DNA from: Betaproteobacteria bacterium
Lineage (GTDB): Bacteria > Pseudomonadota > Gammaproteobacteria > Burkholderiales > SG8-39
Length of the DNA stretch: 63,916 bases
Direction: 5' to 3'
NCBI GenBank assembly: GCA_009693235.1
Contig: SHXR01000018.1
Span: 1-63,916 of the forward strand
Shown here: positions 17,981-25,512 of the stretch, piece by piece
How positions within the stretch are numbered: the first letter of the stretch is position 1
Layout of the letters: every line of letters starts with the position of its first letter
The notes under the pieces: generated by a model
Seen by the model: only the letters and a program-made list of their open reading frames with translations
Databases searched by the model: none
Told to the model about the DNA's origin: nothing
Position numbers and translations under genes: made by a program

Positions 17981-18907
17981 TCAGGCCAATCTGCGGTTGG
18001 CGACGAGAATGCCGACCAACACGAGCAACAACCCCACTGCGTGATACCAATAGACGGCTTCACCGAGGAGGAAATAGGCGCCGATCGTGCCAAAAATCGG
18101 CACGAGATGGGTGAAGGGCGCCGAGCGCACCGGGCCAACCCGGTCAACGCCCAGGTTGAACACGATCGTCGCGAATACCGTTCGCAGAATGACGACATAG
18201 AAAATCGAGATAAGCACCGGCAACGTAAACACCGAATGCGCGACCCCTTTGGCAAGATCCCATGCGTAGAAAGGTGCGACCACCAGCGCCCCGACGGTGC
18301 CCGTTACGGCGAGAAATGCCATCGGCGAGAGCCGCGGTCGATAGGGCAGCAGAAAAATATGGCCGGACCAGATGAGCATGGCAAGCAGAATCAGCAGATC
18401 GGCAATGTTGAAGCGCAAGGCAATCACATTAGCCAGTTCGCCACGGAAGATGATCGCTACCACCCCGCCGATAGACAGCAAAAAGCCCGCGATCTCACGC
18501 CGCTTTGGAGCCCGACTGAAGACGATCCAGTTGATGAGCAGCACCCACACCGGCACCGATGCATTGAGCAGGGCATGTGTGTTCGCCGTGGTGTTCTTGA
18601 ACGCCTCAAACACCAGAAAAAAAAATACCGAGGTGCTCATGCAACCGATTGCCAGCATGACTTTCCACGCTTTGGTGATGGCGGACCATTGCGCATAGAC
18701 TTCGCGTCCGGCGAGAAGCCAGCCGATGCTCGCACCGCCAAACCACATCAGAAACGCCAAAGCGGCGGGTGAGATCTGACCGAAGACGGACTTGCCGGCA
18801 ATGCCGGTACCGGCCCAGAGCAGGCTGGCAAGCACCAGTGCGCCGTAGCCAACGACCAGCCGGCGCGACGCTTCGCGCGTAGCGTCCGTATCAGCGGACG
18901 ATGTCAT
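17981..18907 (-). CDS. DMT superfamily (EamA) transporter, second of a pair
   Basis: 308 aa from ATG 18907, which overlaps the upstream gene's TGA as ATGA, so translation is probably coupled. There are about ten transmembrane helices in two EamA repeats, with SLLWAGTGIAGKSVFGQISP in helix 1 and DRVGPVRSAPFTHLVPIFG in the second repeat. It is an inner-membrane drug/metabolite or amino-acid exporter. It is clearly related in sequence to its neighbour at 18904-19815, suggesting tandem duplication. The substrate is unknown. Confidence 0.87.
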   Translation of the reverse strand: MTSSADTDATREASRRLVVGYGALVLASLLWAGTGIAGKSVFGQISPAALAFLMWFGGASIGWLLAGREVYAQWSAITKAWKVMLAIGCMSTSVFFFLVFEAFKNTTANTHALLNASVPVWVLLINWIVFSRAPKRREIAGFLLSIGGVVAIIFRGELANVIALRFNIADLLILLAMLIWSGHIFLLPYRPRLSPMAFLAVTGTVGALVVAPFYAWDLAKGVAHSVFTLPVLISIFYVVILRTVFATIVFNLGVDRVGPVRSAPFTHLVPIFGTIGAYFLLGEAVYWYHAVGLLLVLVGILVANRRLA

Positions 18908-19815
18908 CGAAGCGGCATGCGGTTGCAGACCACGACACCTGCAAGAACCAACGCAAAGCCGGTCGCATGATGCCAGCCAAACTCCTCGCCCAGGAGCCCG
19001 ACTGACATGCAAGCACCAAATACCGGCACCAGGTGCGTGAAGATCGCTGCGCGCGACGAACCAACGCGCTGCACGCCGATATTAAGGAATACCGTGGCAA
19101 GCAACGATGTGAGGAGACCCGTGTAGGCGATGACAATGAGAACCTGCGGCGAGAAAGCGAGGACGCCCGGATTCTGCACGATCTCGACCATATGGAGCGG
19201 CGCAATCATCAGAACGCCCGCGAGGCCGGTGATGAAGGCGAGCCCGTACGGCGATAATTCCCGCGGACAACGTTTGACGAGGGCGGCATACACACCCCAA
19301 ATCAACATCGAGCTCAATGCGCCGATATCGCCCAGATTAAAATCCAGACGCACGACGCGCATCAGATCGCCGTGACAGATGATGACGATGACGCCCAGTC
19401 CGGAAATGAGAAACCCGCCCAACTCCTTGCGGGTCGGCCGCGCACCATCGAGCAGCCAAACGGCGCCCATGACCGCCAGCGGAATCGTCGAATTGAAAAT
19501 CTGGACATGCAGTGCGACCGTGTACTGAAGGCTCCAAAAGGTGAGCGCGCTTTGCAAACTGGTACCGAGCAAGGCACACCAGATAATCGTTTTGGCGGAA
19601 CGGCGGATGGCCGGCCACTCGCGACGAATCTCAGTCCATACAAATGGCATGAGCACTGCCACCGCCAGGAACCAGCGCCAAAATGACAGGGTGATTGGCG
19701 ACACGTCATCGCGCATCGCGCGGACGATGGTGGAATTGCCAGCCCAGAACAGTGACGCAAGGGTGAGCACCAGGTAGGCGACGAGTACGCGCGAGCGTGG
19801 GTTACTAGAAGCCAT
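18904..19815 (-). CDS. DMT superfamily (EamA) transporter, first of a pair
   Basis: 303 aa, ten predicted helices, EamA repeats beginning LASLFWAGNSTIVRAMRDDV and closing with QRVGSSRAAIFTHLVPVFGA. It forms a translationally coupled pair with the next exporter. The ATG at 19815 lies inside the terminal inverted repeat of a 216-bp element, so residues MAS come from element sequence. No clear Shine-Dalgarno site precedes it. The ancestral start may have been elsewhere, for example a few codons downstream. Confidence 0.87.
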   Translation of the reverse strand: MASSNPRSRVLVAYLVLTLASLFWAGNSTIVRAMRDDVSPITLSFWRWFLAVAVLMPFVWTEIRREWPAIRRSAKTIIWCALLGTSLQSALTFWSLQYTVALHVQIFNSTIPLAVMGAVWLLDGARPTRKELGGFLISGLGVIVIICHGDLMRVVRLDFNLGDIGALSSMLIWGVYAALVKRCPRELSPYGLAFITGLAGVLMIAPLHMVEIVQNPGVLAFSPQVLIVIAYTGLLTSLLATVFLNIGVQRVGSSRAAIFTHLVPVFGACMSVGLLGEEFGWHHATGFALVLAGVVVCNRMPLR

Positions 19816-20024
19816 CTCAAAAGCCCCCACAACCGCGTTGCAGCCTGATACGACGGGCCAATGCTCGGAACCCGGACGAGGCCGCAACCCTACGGGAGCG
19901 GGGCCCTGGCCCCTCATGGCGTTGTTTCGGCCTCCTTGTGTACATCAAGTACACGGCCTCGGCCGCGCCTAGCCCTGAAGGCCCAGCGCCCCACTCGCGG
20001 CCGCGCGGGTTTTTGAGATAGCTT
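19809..20024. mobile_element. Second MITE-like element (216 bp, CTAG flanks)
   Basis: CTAG stands at 19805-19808 and 20025-20028. The ends are inverted repeats: AAGCCATCTCAAAAGCCC at the left and, complemented, AAGCTATCTCAAAAACCC at the right (16 of 18 match). The interior is GC-rich and palindromic: GGGGCC-CT-GGCCCC at 19900-19913 and GTGTAC-ATCAA-GTACAC at 19938-19954. There is no transposase and no convincing coding frame. The YTAR-type flank suggests mobilisation by an IS5-group enzyme, as for the TTAG family, but the terminal repeats differ. Confidence 0.72.
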
Positions 20025-20051
20025 CTAGCCGAATTCGACATGGGATGTTCG

Positions 20052-21265
20052 CTAGGCGAGCCGTCGCTTGAGCTCATCGTCAATCGCCGTCATGAAAGCC
20101 TCAGTCGATAGATACGGCTGGTCTGCGCTGATTAGGGTAGCAAGATCGCGGGTCATCCTGCCCGACTCGACGACATCGACACAGACAGCCTCCAAGGTCT
20201 GCGCGAAGCTCACGACAGCCGGTGTGTTGTCCAGACGACCGCGATGCTGCAAGCCGCGCGTCCAGGCATAGATCGAAGCGATCGGATTGGTGGAGGTGGG
20301 CTTGCCCTGTTGATGCAATCGGTAGTGACGCGTCACGGTGCCATGCGCTGCTTCCGATTCGATGGTCTTGGCATCCGGTGACATCAAGAGCGACGTCATG
20401 AGGCCGAGCGATCCATAGCCCTGCACCACCGCATCGGACTGCACATCACCATCATAGTTCTTGCACGCCCAGAGATACCCACCCGACCACTTGAGGTTGG
20501 CTGCGACCATATCATCGATCAGGCGATGCTCGTAGATGAGTTGCGCAGCGGCAAATCTCTGTCGAACTCTGCCTCGAACACCTCTGCAAAAATCTCCACA
20601 AAGCGGCCGTCATACACCTTGAGAATCGTGTTCTTGGTGGAGAAATACACAGGGAATTTTCGGTCAAGGGCATAGTTGAAACAAGCCCTGGCGAAGTCGC
20701 GAATGGAAGCATCCAGGTTGTACATGCCCAAGGCCACGCCCGGACCATTCGTGCGGCCGATTTCCCGCTCGACGGGCGGCCCGCCGCCTGCGGTCGTCCA
20801 ACTGATTCTGAGCGAACCCGCGCCTGAAACGATGAAGTCGTGCGCGCGATGCTGATCGCCAAAGCCGTGGCGCGCCACCACCACCGGTTTATCCCAATGC
20901 GACACCAGACGGGGAACGTTCTTGCAGAGGATCGGCTCACGGAAAATGGCGCCATCGAGAATATAGCGGATAGTGCCATTGGGGCTTCGCCACATCTCTT
21001 TCAGTTTGAATTCACTGACGCGATTTTCGTCGGGCGTAATGGTCGCGCACTTTACCGCGACACCGTACTGTTTGGTGGCGTTGGCGGCATCCACCGTAAT
21101 CTGGTCATTCGTCGCGTCGCGCTGTTCGAGCGAAAGATCGAAATACTTGAGGTCGATATCGAGATGCGGAATGATCAGCCGTTCACGAATCCATCTCCAT
21201 ATGACGCGCGTCATCTCATCGCCGTCCATTTCGACAACTGGGCTCTTGACCGTTATTTTTGCCAT
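20052..21265 (-). pseudogene. icd: NADP-dependent isocitrate dehydrogenase, frameshifted
   Basis: This is a eukaryotic-type dimeric IDH (about 404 codons). The start MAKITVKSPVVEMDGDEMTR, the substrate loop RSPNGTIR and the C-terminal part ([45 protein letters not shown]) are all present. Near 20540 the frame changes: FEAEFDRD is followed by [20 protein letters not shown] in another frame, consistent with a one-base indel. The enzyme normally makes 2-oxoglutarate in the TCA cycle. Because it is central and otherwise well conserved, a sequencing or assembly error is as likely as true loss. Confidence 0.85.
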
Positions 21266-21393
21266 GACAGATGTCGAGGGAAGGAAACGAGTATGCGGCC
21301 GGCATTATGGCAAAGGGTGCGATATCAGGATGAGCACCGCGAGCGGGGCAAAGAATTCGCTATGATCGGGCGTTTCCACTCCCAGCAGCGCTC

Positions 21394-22371
21394 ATGTCAA
21401 AGCCAACGATTACCTTTGCAAGCGGGCTGTATGACCGCATGGTTCCGCTCTACACAGGCGAGGTGAAGACCGCCGATATCGACCTCGAATTCGTCGCGAT
21501 CGACAATCCACGCATCATTTTCGATCGCATGGCGGGCGAACAGGCGTTTGATGCGTGCGAGATGTCAACGTCGGAATACGTCTCGCGGGTGAGCGCCGGC
21601 CAATGCCCGTTTGTGGCCATTCCGGTGTTTCCATCGCGCGTGTTCCGCCATAGCTTCATCACGATCAACAAACGTTCCGGCATCAAAACACCCAAAGACC
21701 TGGCGGGAAAGCGCATTGGCGTGCCGCTTTACACGATGACCGCGGCGGTATGGATTCGCGGTCACTTGCAACACGACTTCGGCGTGGACCTGTCGAATGT
21801 CACCTGGGTGCAAGGCGCCATCGAGAAGGGCGGCTCCCATGGCACGCCAACCGTGCTGCCTCTTTTGCAACCGGTGAAGATAGAAACCAACACAAACGGG
21901 AAGTCGTTGAACGAATTACTGGATGAGGGACACATCGATGCAGTGCTTGGCACTGCGGTACCGGAATCGATCAAGACCAATCCGGATATCGTGCGGTTGT
22001 TCCCGAATTTCCGGGAGATTGAACGCGACTACTACCGGCGCACGCGCATTTTCCCGATCATGCATTCGGTGGTGATTCGCCGCGATGTGTATGAGCGGAA
22101 TCCGTTCGTTGCGAAGAGTCTGTTCAATGTGCTCAATGCGTCGAAAAATGCTGCGCTGACGCATATGAAGTATCTGGGCGCGCTTCGTTACATGTTGCCG
22201 TGGCTCACTGCCGATCTTGATGAGATCGATGACGTATTCGGTGGCGATCCATGGCCTTATGGGCTGGAGGCGAACCGACCAACCTTGACCGCACTGGTGC
22301 AGTACCTCGCGGAGCAGAACATTATCGCGAAAGCGATGCCGATTGAATCGCTGTTTCTGCCCGTGGAGTAA
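21394..22371 (+). CDS. 4,5-dihydroxyphthalate decarboxylase-like / substrate-binding fold protein
   Basis: 325 aa with a periplasmic-binding-protein type II fold but no signal peptide. The start is MSKPTITFASGLYDRMVPLYTG; later motifs are FDACEMSTSEYVSRVSAGQ, FPSRVFRHSFITIN and DLAGKRIGVPLYTMTAAVW. This matches proteins annotated as 4,5-dihydroxyphthalate decarboxylase or as ABC-type binding proteins. Lack of a leader favours a cytoplasmic enzyme of phthalate-like catabolism, but activity cannot be inferred with confidence. It stands alone, divergent from icd. Confidence 0.7.
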   Translation: MSKPTITFASGLYDRMVPLYTGEVKTADIDLEFVAIDNPRIIFDRMAGEQAFDACEMSTSEYVSRVSAGQCPFVAIPVFPSRVFRHSFITINKRSGIKTPKDLAGKRIGVPLYTMTAAVWIRGHLQHDFGVDLSNVTWVQGAIEKGGSHGTPTVLPLLQPVKIETNTNGKSLNELLDEGHIDAVLGTAVPESIKTNPDIVRLFPNFREIERDYYRRTRIFPIMHSVVIRRDVYERNPFVAKSLFNVLNASKNAALTHMKYLGALRYMLPWLTADLDEIDDVFGGDPWPYGLEANRPTLTALVQYLAEQNIIAKAMPIESLFLPVE

Positions 22372-22427
22372 GCCCGTCGCCCTTCACCGCTTTTATGCAC
22401 CCTTCACTAGCGGCAGGCCATCCTCTT

Positions 22428-23291
22428 TCACTGTTTCACGGCGCACGTAACATAAAAATTCAGCGTGGTGAAGAATTGTCCGGCCGCTGCGCGCTCATCC
22501 AGCGCGCCTGACCAGCGCGCGGCCTCGTCTATGGCAATCCATCCGGCTTGCGCCGCTGCATTGGCGCGTTGTTTTGCCATCTGAAATTCATACGACTGCG
22601 GGTCGGTGGCCATCACCACGATCGCGCGCGATTCGACATCCTTTAATCCAGCGCGCATGAATTCGCCGCGTGACTTGCGCGCCCACCATCCATCGGTGAA
22701 GCGCTGTTCAACATAGAACGCGGTGATGCGGCGGGTCATCGCACGATCGGGGTGATCGATCACCCAGGATTCGGCATCCTGGTCGGCACTGATGACACGG
22801 CCGCCCGATTTGGTGAGTTCGATCATTTTCGCGACCGTCTCACCACGCTCCGGTAGCGGCACGTGAATGAGCACCGTCTGCGCGATACACACATCGGCGG
22901 TACGCATGGCGACCGCGGTCGCAATCGCGCGCTCATTGCGTACTTCGACATTCGGTAGGTTCGCCACCCCGCGCTCGCGTGAATAGCGTGCCAACCCGGT
23001 TTGCGGCTCGATGCCGATGATCCGTCCAGCCGGCCCCACCACCGGTGCCATGTCGCGCAGCAAAGGCCCGGTGCCGCTGCCGATCTCAATTGCGCACTGT
23101 CCGGCCCGCAGTCGCGCGATGTCGATGATCTCCCGGCGCAACCGCACCTGATCGGCGCCGGCGGCACGCAGTTCAAGATTCTTCACCCAATTCTCGGTGC
23201 GCTGATCGTCCCAGGTTTCCACCCGTGAAAAATCATCATGCGTCCCGCTTGGGACATTGGGCGTTGGTCGATCGGTGTTGGGTGTGGTCAT
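22428..23291 (-). CDS. Class I SAM-dependent methyltransferase
   Basis: 287 aa from ATG 23291 (MTTPNTDRPTPNVPSG). Motif I is CAIEIGSGTGPLL near residue 70, with the acidic ribose-binding residue in GIEPQTG. TADVCIAQTVLIHVPLPE is the motif IV-like segment. It may be a ubiquinone/menaquinone-type or small-molecule methyltransferase; the acceptor is unknown. It is divergent from the aldolase gene with 160 bp between, where an inverted repeat is found. Confidence 0.8.
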   Translation of the reverse strand: MTTPNTDRPTPNVPSGTHDDFSRVETWDDQRTENWVKNLELRAAGADQVRLRREIIDIARLRAGQCAIEIGSGTGPLLRDMAPVVGPAGRIIGIEPQTGLARYSRERGVANLPNVEVRNERAIATAVAMRTADVCIAQTVLIHVPLPERGETVAKMIELTKSGGRVISADQDAESWVIDHPDRAMTRRITAFYVEQRFTDGWWARKSRGEFMRAGLKDVESRAIVVMATDPQSYEFQMAKQRANAAAQAGWIAIDEAARWSGALDERAAAGQFFTTLNFYVTCAVKQ

Positions 23292-23385
23292 GATTTGGGG
23301 GCTGGATAGTGCACCGCGATTTGGGGCGGCAAATCGGGACGTGCGAGGCGTCGATTGTAGTGCCCCTCTGTAATCCGGCGCTTGC

Positions 23386-23403
23386 AAACATGGGAGAATG
23401 TTT
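23386..23403. promoter_or_regulatory. Inverted repeat, possible operator
   Basis: AAACAT and ATGTTT are separated by six bases (GGGAGA) in the 160-bp gap between a methyltransferase gene and an HpcH/HpaI aldolase gene transcribed away from each other. It lies 48 bp before the aldolase start, a position suited to a dimeric repressor. No regulator gene is adjacent. Confidence 0.35.
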
Positions 23404-23451
23404 CCAAACGCACCATGATCCATTCTCGTATCGTCCCGCCAAGGAGCCAGC

Positions 23452-24237
23452 ATGTCGATCATCGTCAATCACACCAAACAACTTCTGCAGGCGGGCAAGC
23501 TTGCGCTCGGTTTGGGCGTACGGTCGTCCCGTACGGTTGAAATCGCACAAGTCGCCAAGACCTGTGGTTTCGATTGGCTCTTCATCGATTGCGAACACAG
23601 TGCGCTCGATCTCGATACCGCAGCCCAGATGGCGAGCGCATCGCTTGCGGTAGGCATCACACCAATCGTTCGAGTGCCGGGCTTCGAGCATCATCATTCG
23701 ACGCGGCTACTCGATAACGGTGCGCAAGGCGTCGTACTGCCGCATGTGGACACCGCCCAACAAGCCCAACATATCGCCTCGTTCACCCGCTTTCCGCCAT
23801 TTGGGCACCGCTCGGTAGGTGGTGTGATGCCGCAGCTGCGCTTTGCCTCACTACCGGTCGCCGATACGATTCGTCTTTGCAACGAGGAGACGTTGGTCGT
23901 CGCGATGGTGGAAACGCCGCTCGCGGTTGAGAATTGCGAGGCGATGGCGGCGGTACCCGGGATTGATGTATTGCTGATCGGCACGAATGATCTTTGCGCC
24001 GAGCTTGGCATACCCGGAAAATTCGATGATCCCCGCGTGGTGACTGCGTACACCCGCGTCATCGCCGCATGTAGGAAGCACGGCAAGTTTCCCGGGATGG
24101 GGGGCGTCTACACGCCTGAGCTATTGCAAAAATATATCGGCATGGGCATGCAGTTCATTCTCTCCGGAGCCGATTTGTCGTTCATGATGGCAGCGGCGCG
24201 GGAACGCGCCGGATTTCTGCGCGGCTTGGAGAAGTAA
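23452..24237 (+). CDS. HpcH/HpaI aldolase/citrate lyase family protein
   Basis: 261 aa, a class II pyruvate aldolase TIM barrel. The conserved features are LALGLGVRSSRTVEIAQ, FIDCEHSALDLDT, QGVVLPHVDTAQQA (catalytic region), METPLAVENCEAM (metal Glu) and LLIGTNDLCAELG (metal Asp). It has an AAGGAG ribosome site. Relatives cleave 4-hydroxy-2-oxoheptanedioate or 2-keto-3-deoxy sugar acids to pyruvate and an aldehyde. It is probably part of aromatic or sugar-acid catabolism; the substrate is not determined. Confidence 0.88.
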   Translation: MSIIVNHTKQLLQAGKLALGLGVRSSRTVEIAQVAKTCGFDWLFIDCEHSALDLDTAAQMASASLAVGITPIVRVPGFEHHHSTRLLDNGAQGVVLPHVDTAQQAQHIASFTRFPPFGHRSVGGVMPQLRFASLPVADTIRLCNEETLVVAMVETPLAVENCEAMAAVPGIDVLLIGTNDLCAELGIPGKFDDPRVVTAYTRVIAACRKHGKFPGMGGVYTPELLQKYIGMGMQFILSGADLSFMMAAARERAGFLRGLEK

Positions 24238-24246
24238 CCGCGCCCG

Positions 24247-25419
24247 CTATTTGGCGGTACGAAATCCCACGAACGGATCGCGCCGATCCGGCATGAAGAA
24301 GTTGCGATACGTTGGTCGCGCGATGGCCGGATCGGTCACCATGCAGCCGGCGCCGCGCAATTCAACATGCGTGTCGAACCATGGTACCGAATAGTCGTCG
24401 TAAGAGTCCGCAACGAATCCAGGATACGGCGCAAACCAAGTGCCGGTCCACTCCCAGCATTGGCCGAGTTCAAAGCCCGGTTCGCAAGCAGCACGCACCC
24501 ATTCGGCAGCGCTCGGCAGACGGCGCCCACGCCACATCGCATAGGCTTCCGCCTCGAACCGTGATACATGAAGAACCGGTTCATCGCGGGCGATGTCGAT
24601 CCATTTATTGAAGCGGCGCCGCTTCCATTGTTCTTCTTCGCGACGCCAATACAATGGATTGTGATTGCGCCGCGTGACCAACCATTGACGGCCCGCCTCA
24701 CTCCACAATGACGGCTGCTCGTAACCGCCCGCCATCATGAATTCCATGAACTCTCCGCAGGTGACCGGCCGCGTATCGATATCAAACGCGCCCAACGCCA
24801 CTTCATGCGCCCATTTTTCATTATCAAACACGAACGCTCGCTCGCGTGTTGAACCAAGGACGACCGGGCCGGGCGGAATGGAGAGTGAGGCACCTTGGGA
24901 CAGCGAGCGAATCGACGGCACATAGGGCGGCACGAGTCCGCGCCATTGCCACATCATCCACCACGCCTCGGTATGCATGAGTTCGTGATTGAGGGCAAGT
25001 TCGAGGAAATATGGAAACGGCGCATCGAACGATCCTGCATCCACCTTCTGTTTGAGGCGATCGCGCACCTCGACACCGTACGCCGTGACCTCATCGACCG
25101 CAAGCATCGGCGCCTCCCAGCGCGCCTTGTGCGGAATGCGCGATGAGTCGTACAACCAGTCGGTCCACAGTCGCAGCGACGCTTCCAGCGGTCCAAGCAA
25201 AGGGGACGCTCCCGGATTGCGCCCCGGCTTTTGACGCAGACACCAATGCTCTTCAAACCACACGATATGGCCGTATTCCCAGCGCGGCGGATTCACGATC
25301 GGGAAATAAGGCCCCATCCATTCGGTGTCGGTGAGCATCGCCGCCATCTCATCGAGGCGGGTGCGTGCGGCGTCGAGACGGGTGACGAGTCCATGCAGGT
25401 CTTGCTGGGTCAATGCCAT
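24247..25419 (-). CDS. EgtB/SenA-type iron-dependent C-S (C-Se) bond-forming enzyme
   Basis: 390 aa from ATG 25419 (MALTQQDL); an ATG five codons earlier is possible. The DinB-like N-terminal domain has EYGHIVWFEEHWCLR near residue 55 and LALNHELMHTEAWW near residue 150, supplying three His iron ligands (H; HxxxH). A formylglycine-generating/sulfatase-modifying-type domain follows (SLSIPPGPVVLG, RRLPSAAEWVRAACE, WEWTGTWFAPYPGF). Ergothioneine synthase EgtB has this layout. The NPPRWEYGHIVWFEEHW and YDSSRIPHKARW segments look closer to SenA, the selenoneine synthase. No egtD, senB or senC lies beside it, so ergothioneine versus selenoneine is open. Confidence 0.75.
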   Translation of the reverse strand: MALTQQDLHGLVTRLDAARTRLDEMAAMLTDTEWMGPYFPIVNPPRWEYGHIVWFEEHWCLRQKPGRNPGASPLLGPLEASLRLWTDWLYDSSRIPHKARWEAPMLAVDEVTAYGVEVRDRLKQKVDAGSFDAPFPYFLELALNHELMHTEAWWMMWQWRGLVPPYVPSIRSLSQGASLSIPPGPVVLGSTRERAFVFDNEKWAHEVALGAFDIDTRPVTCGEFMEFMMAGGYEQPSLWSEAGRQWLVTRRNHNPLYWRREEEQWKRRRFNKWIDIARDEPVLHVSRFEAEAYAMWRGRRLPSAAEWVRAACEPGFELGQCWEWTGTWFAPYPGFVADSYDDYSVPWFDTHVELRGAGCMVTDPAIARPTYRNFFMPDRRDPFVGFRTAK

Positions 25420-25512
25420 ATGAGGATATGCCAATGCGATAAGTCAAAGAGGCATCGACATTATGCGATGATCGCCCCCCATCGCACAGGACCACAGCCG
25501 GTGAAAGAATTG

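Noticed and set aside
17981-18904. Plus-strand open frame 18041-18772 opposite the EamA exporter
   Set aside because: Its composition is highly charged and low in hydrophobic residues, as expected for the complement of a membrane protein; no ribosome site was seen.
19817-20083. 88-residue minus-strand open frame upstream of the EamA gene
   Set aside because: It runs through the palindromic 216-bp element and has no protein-like composition or homologous motif that I recognise.
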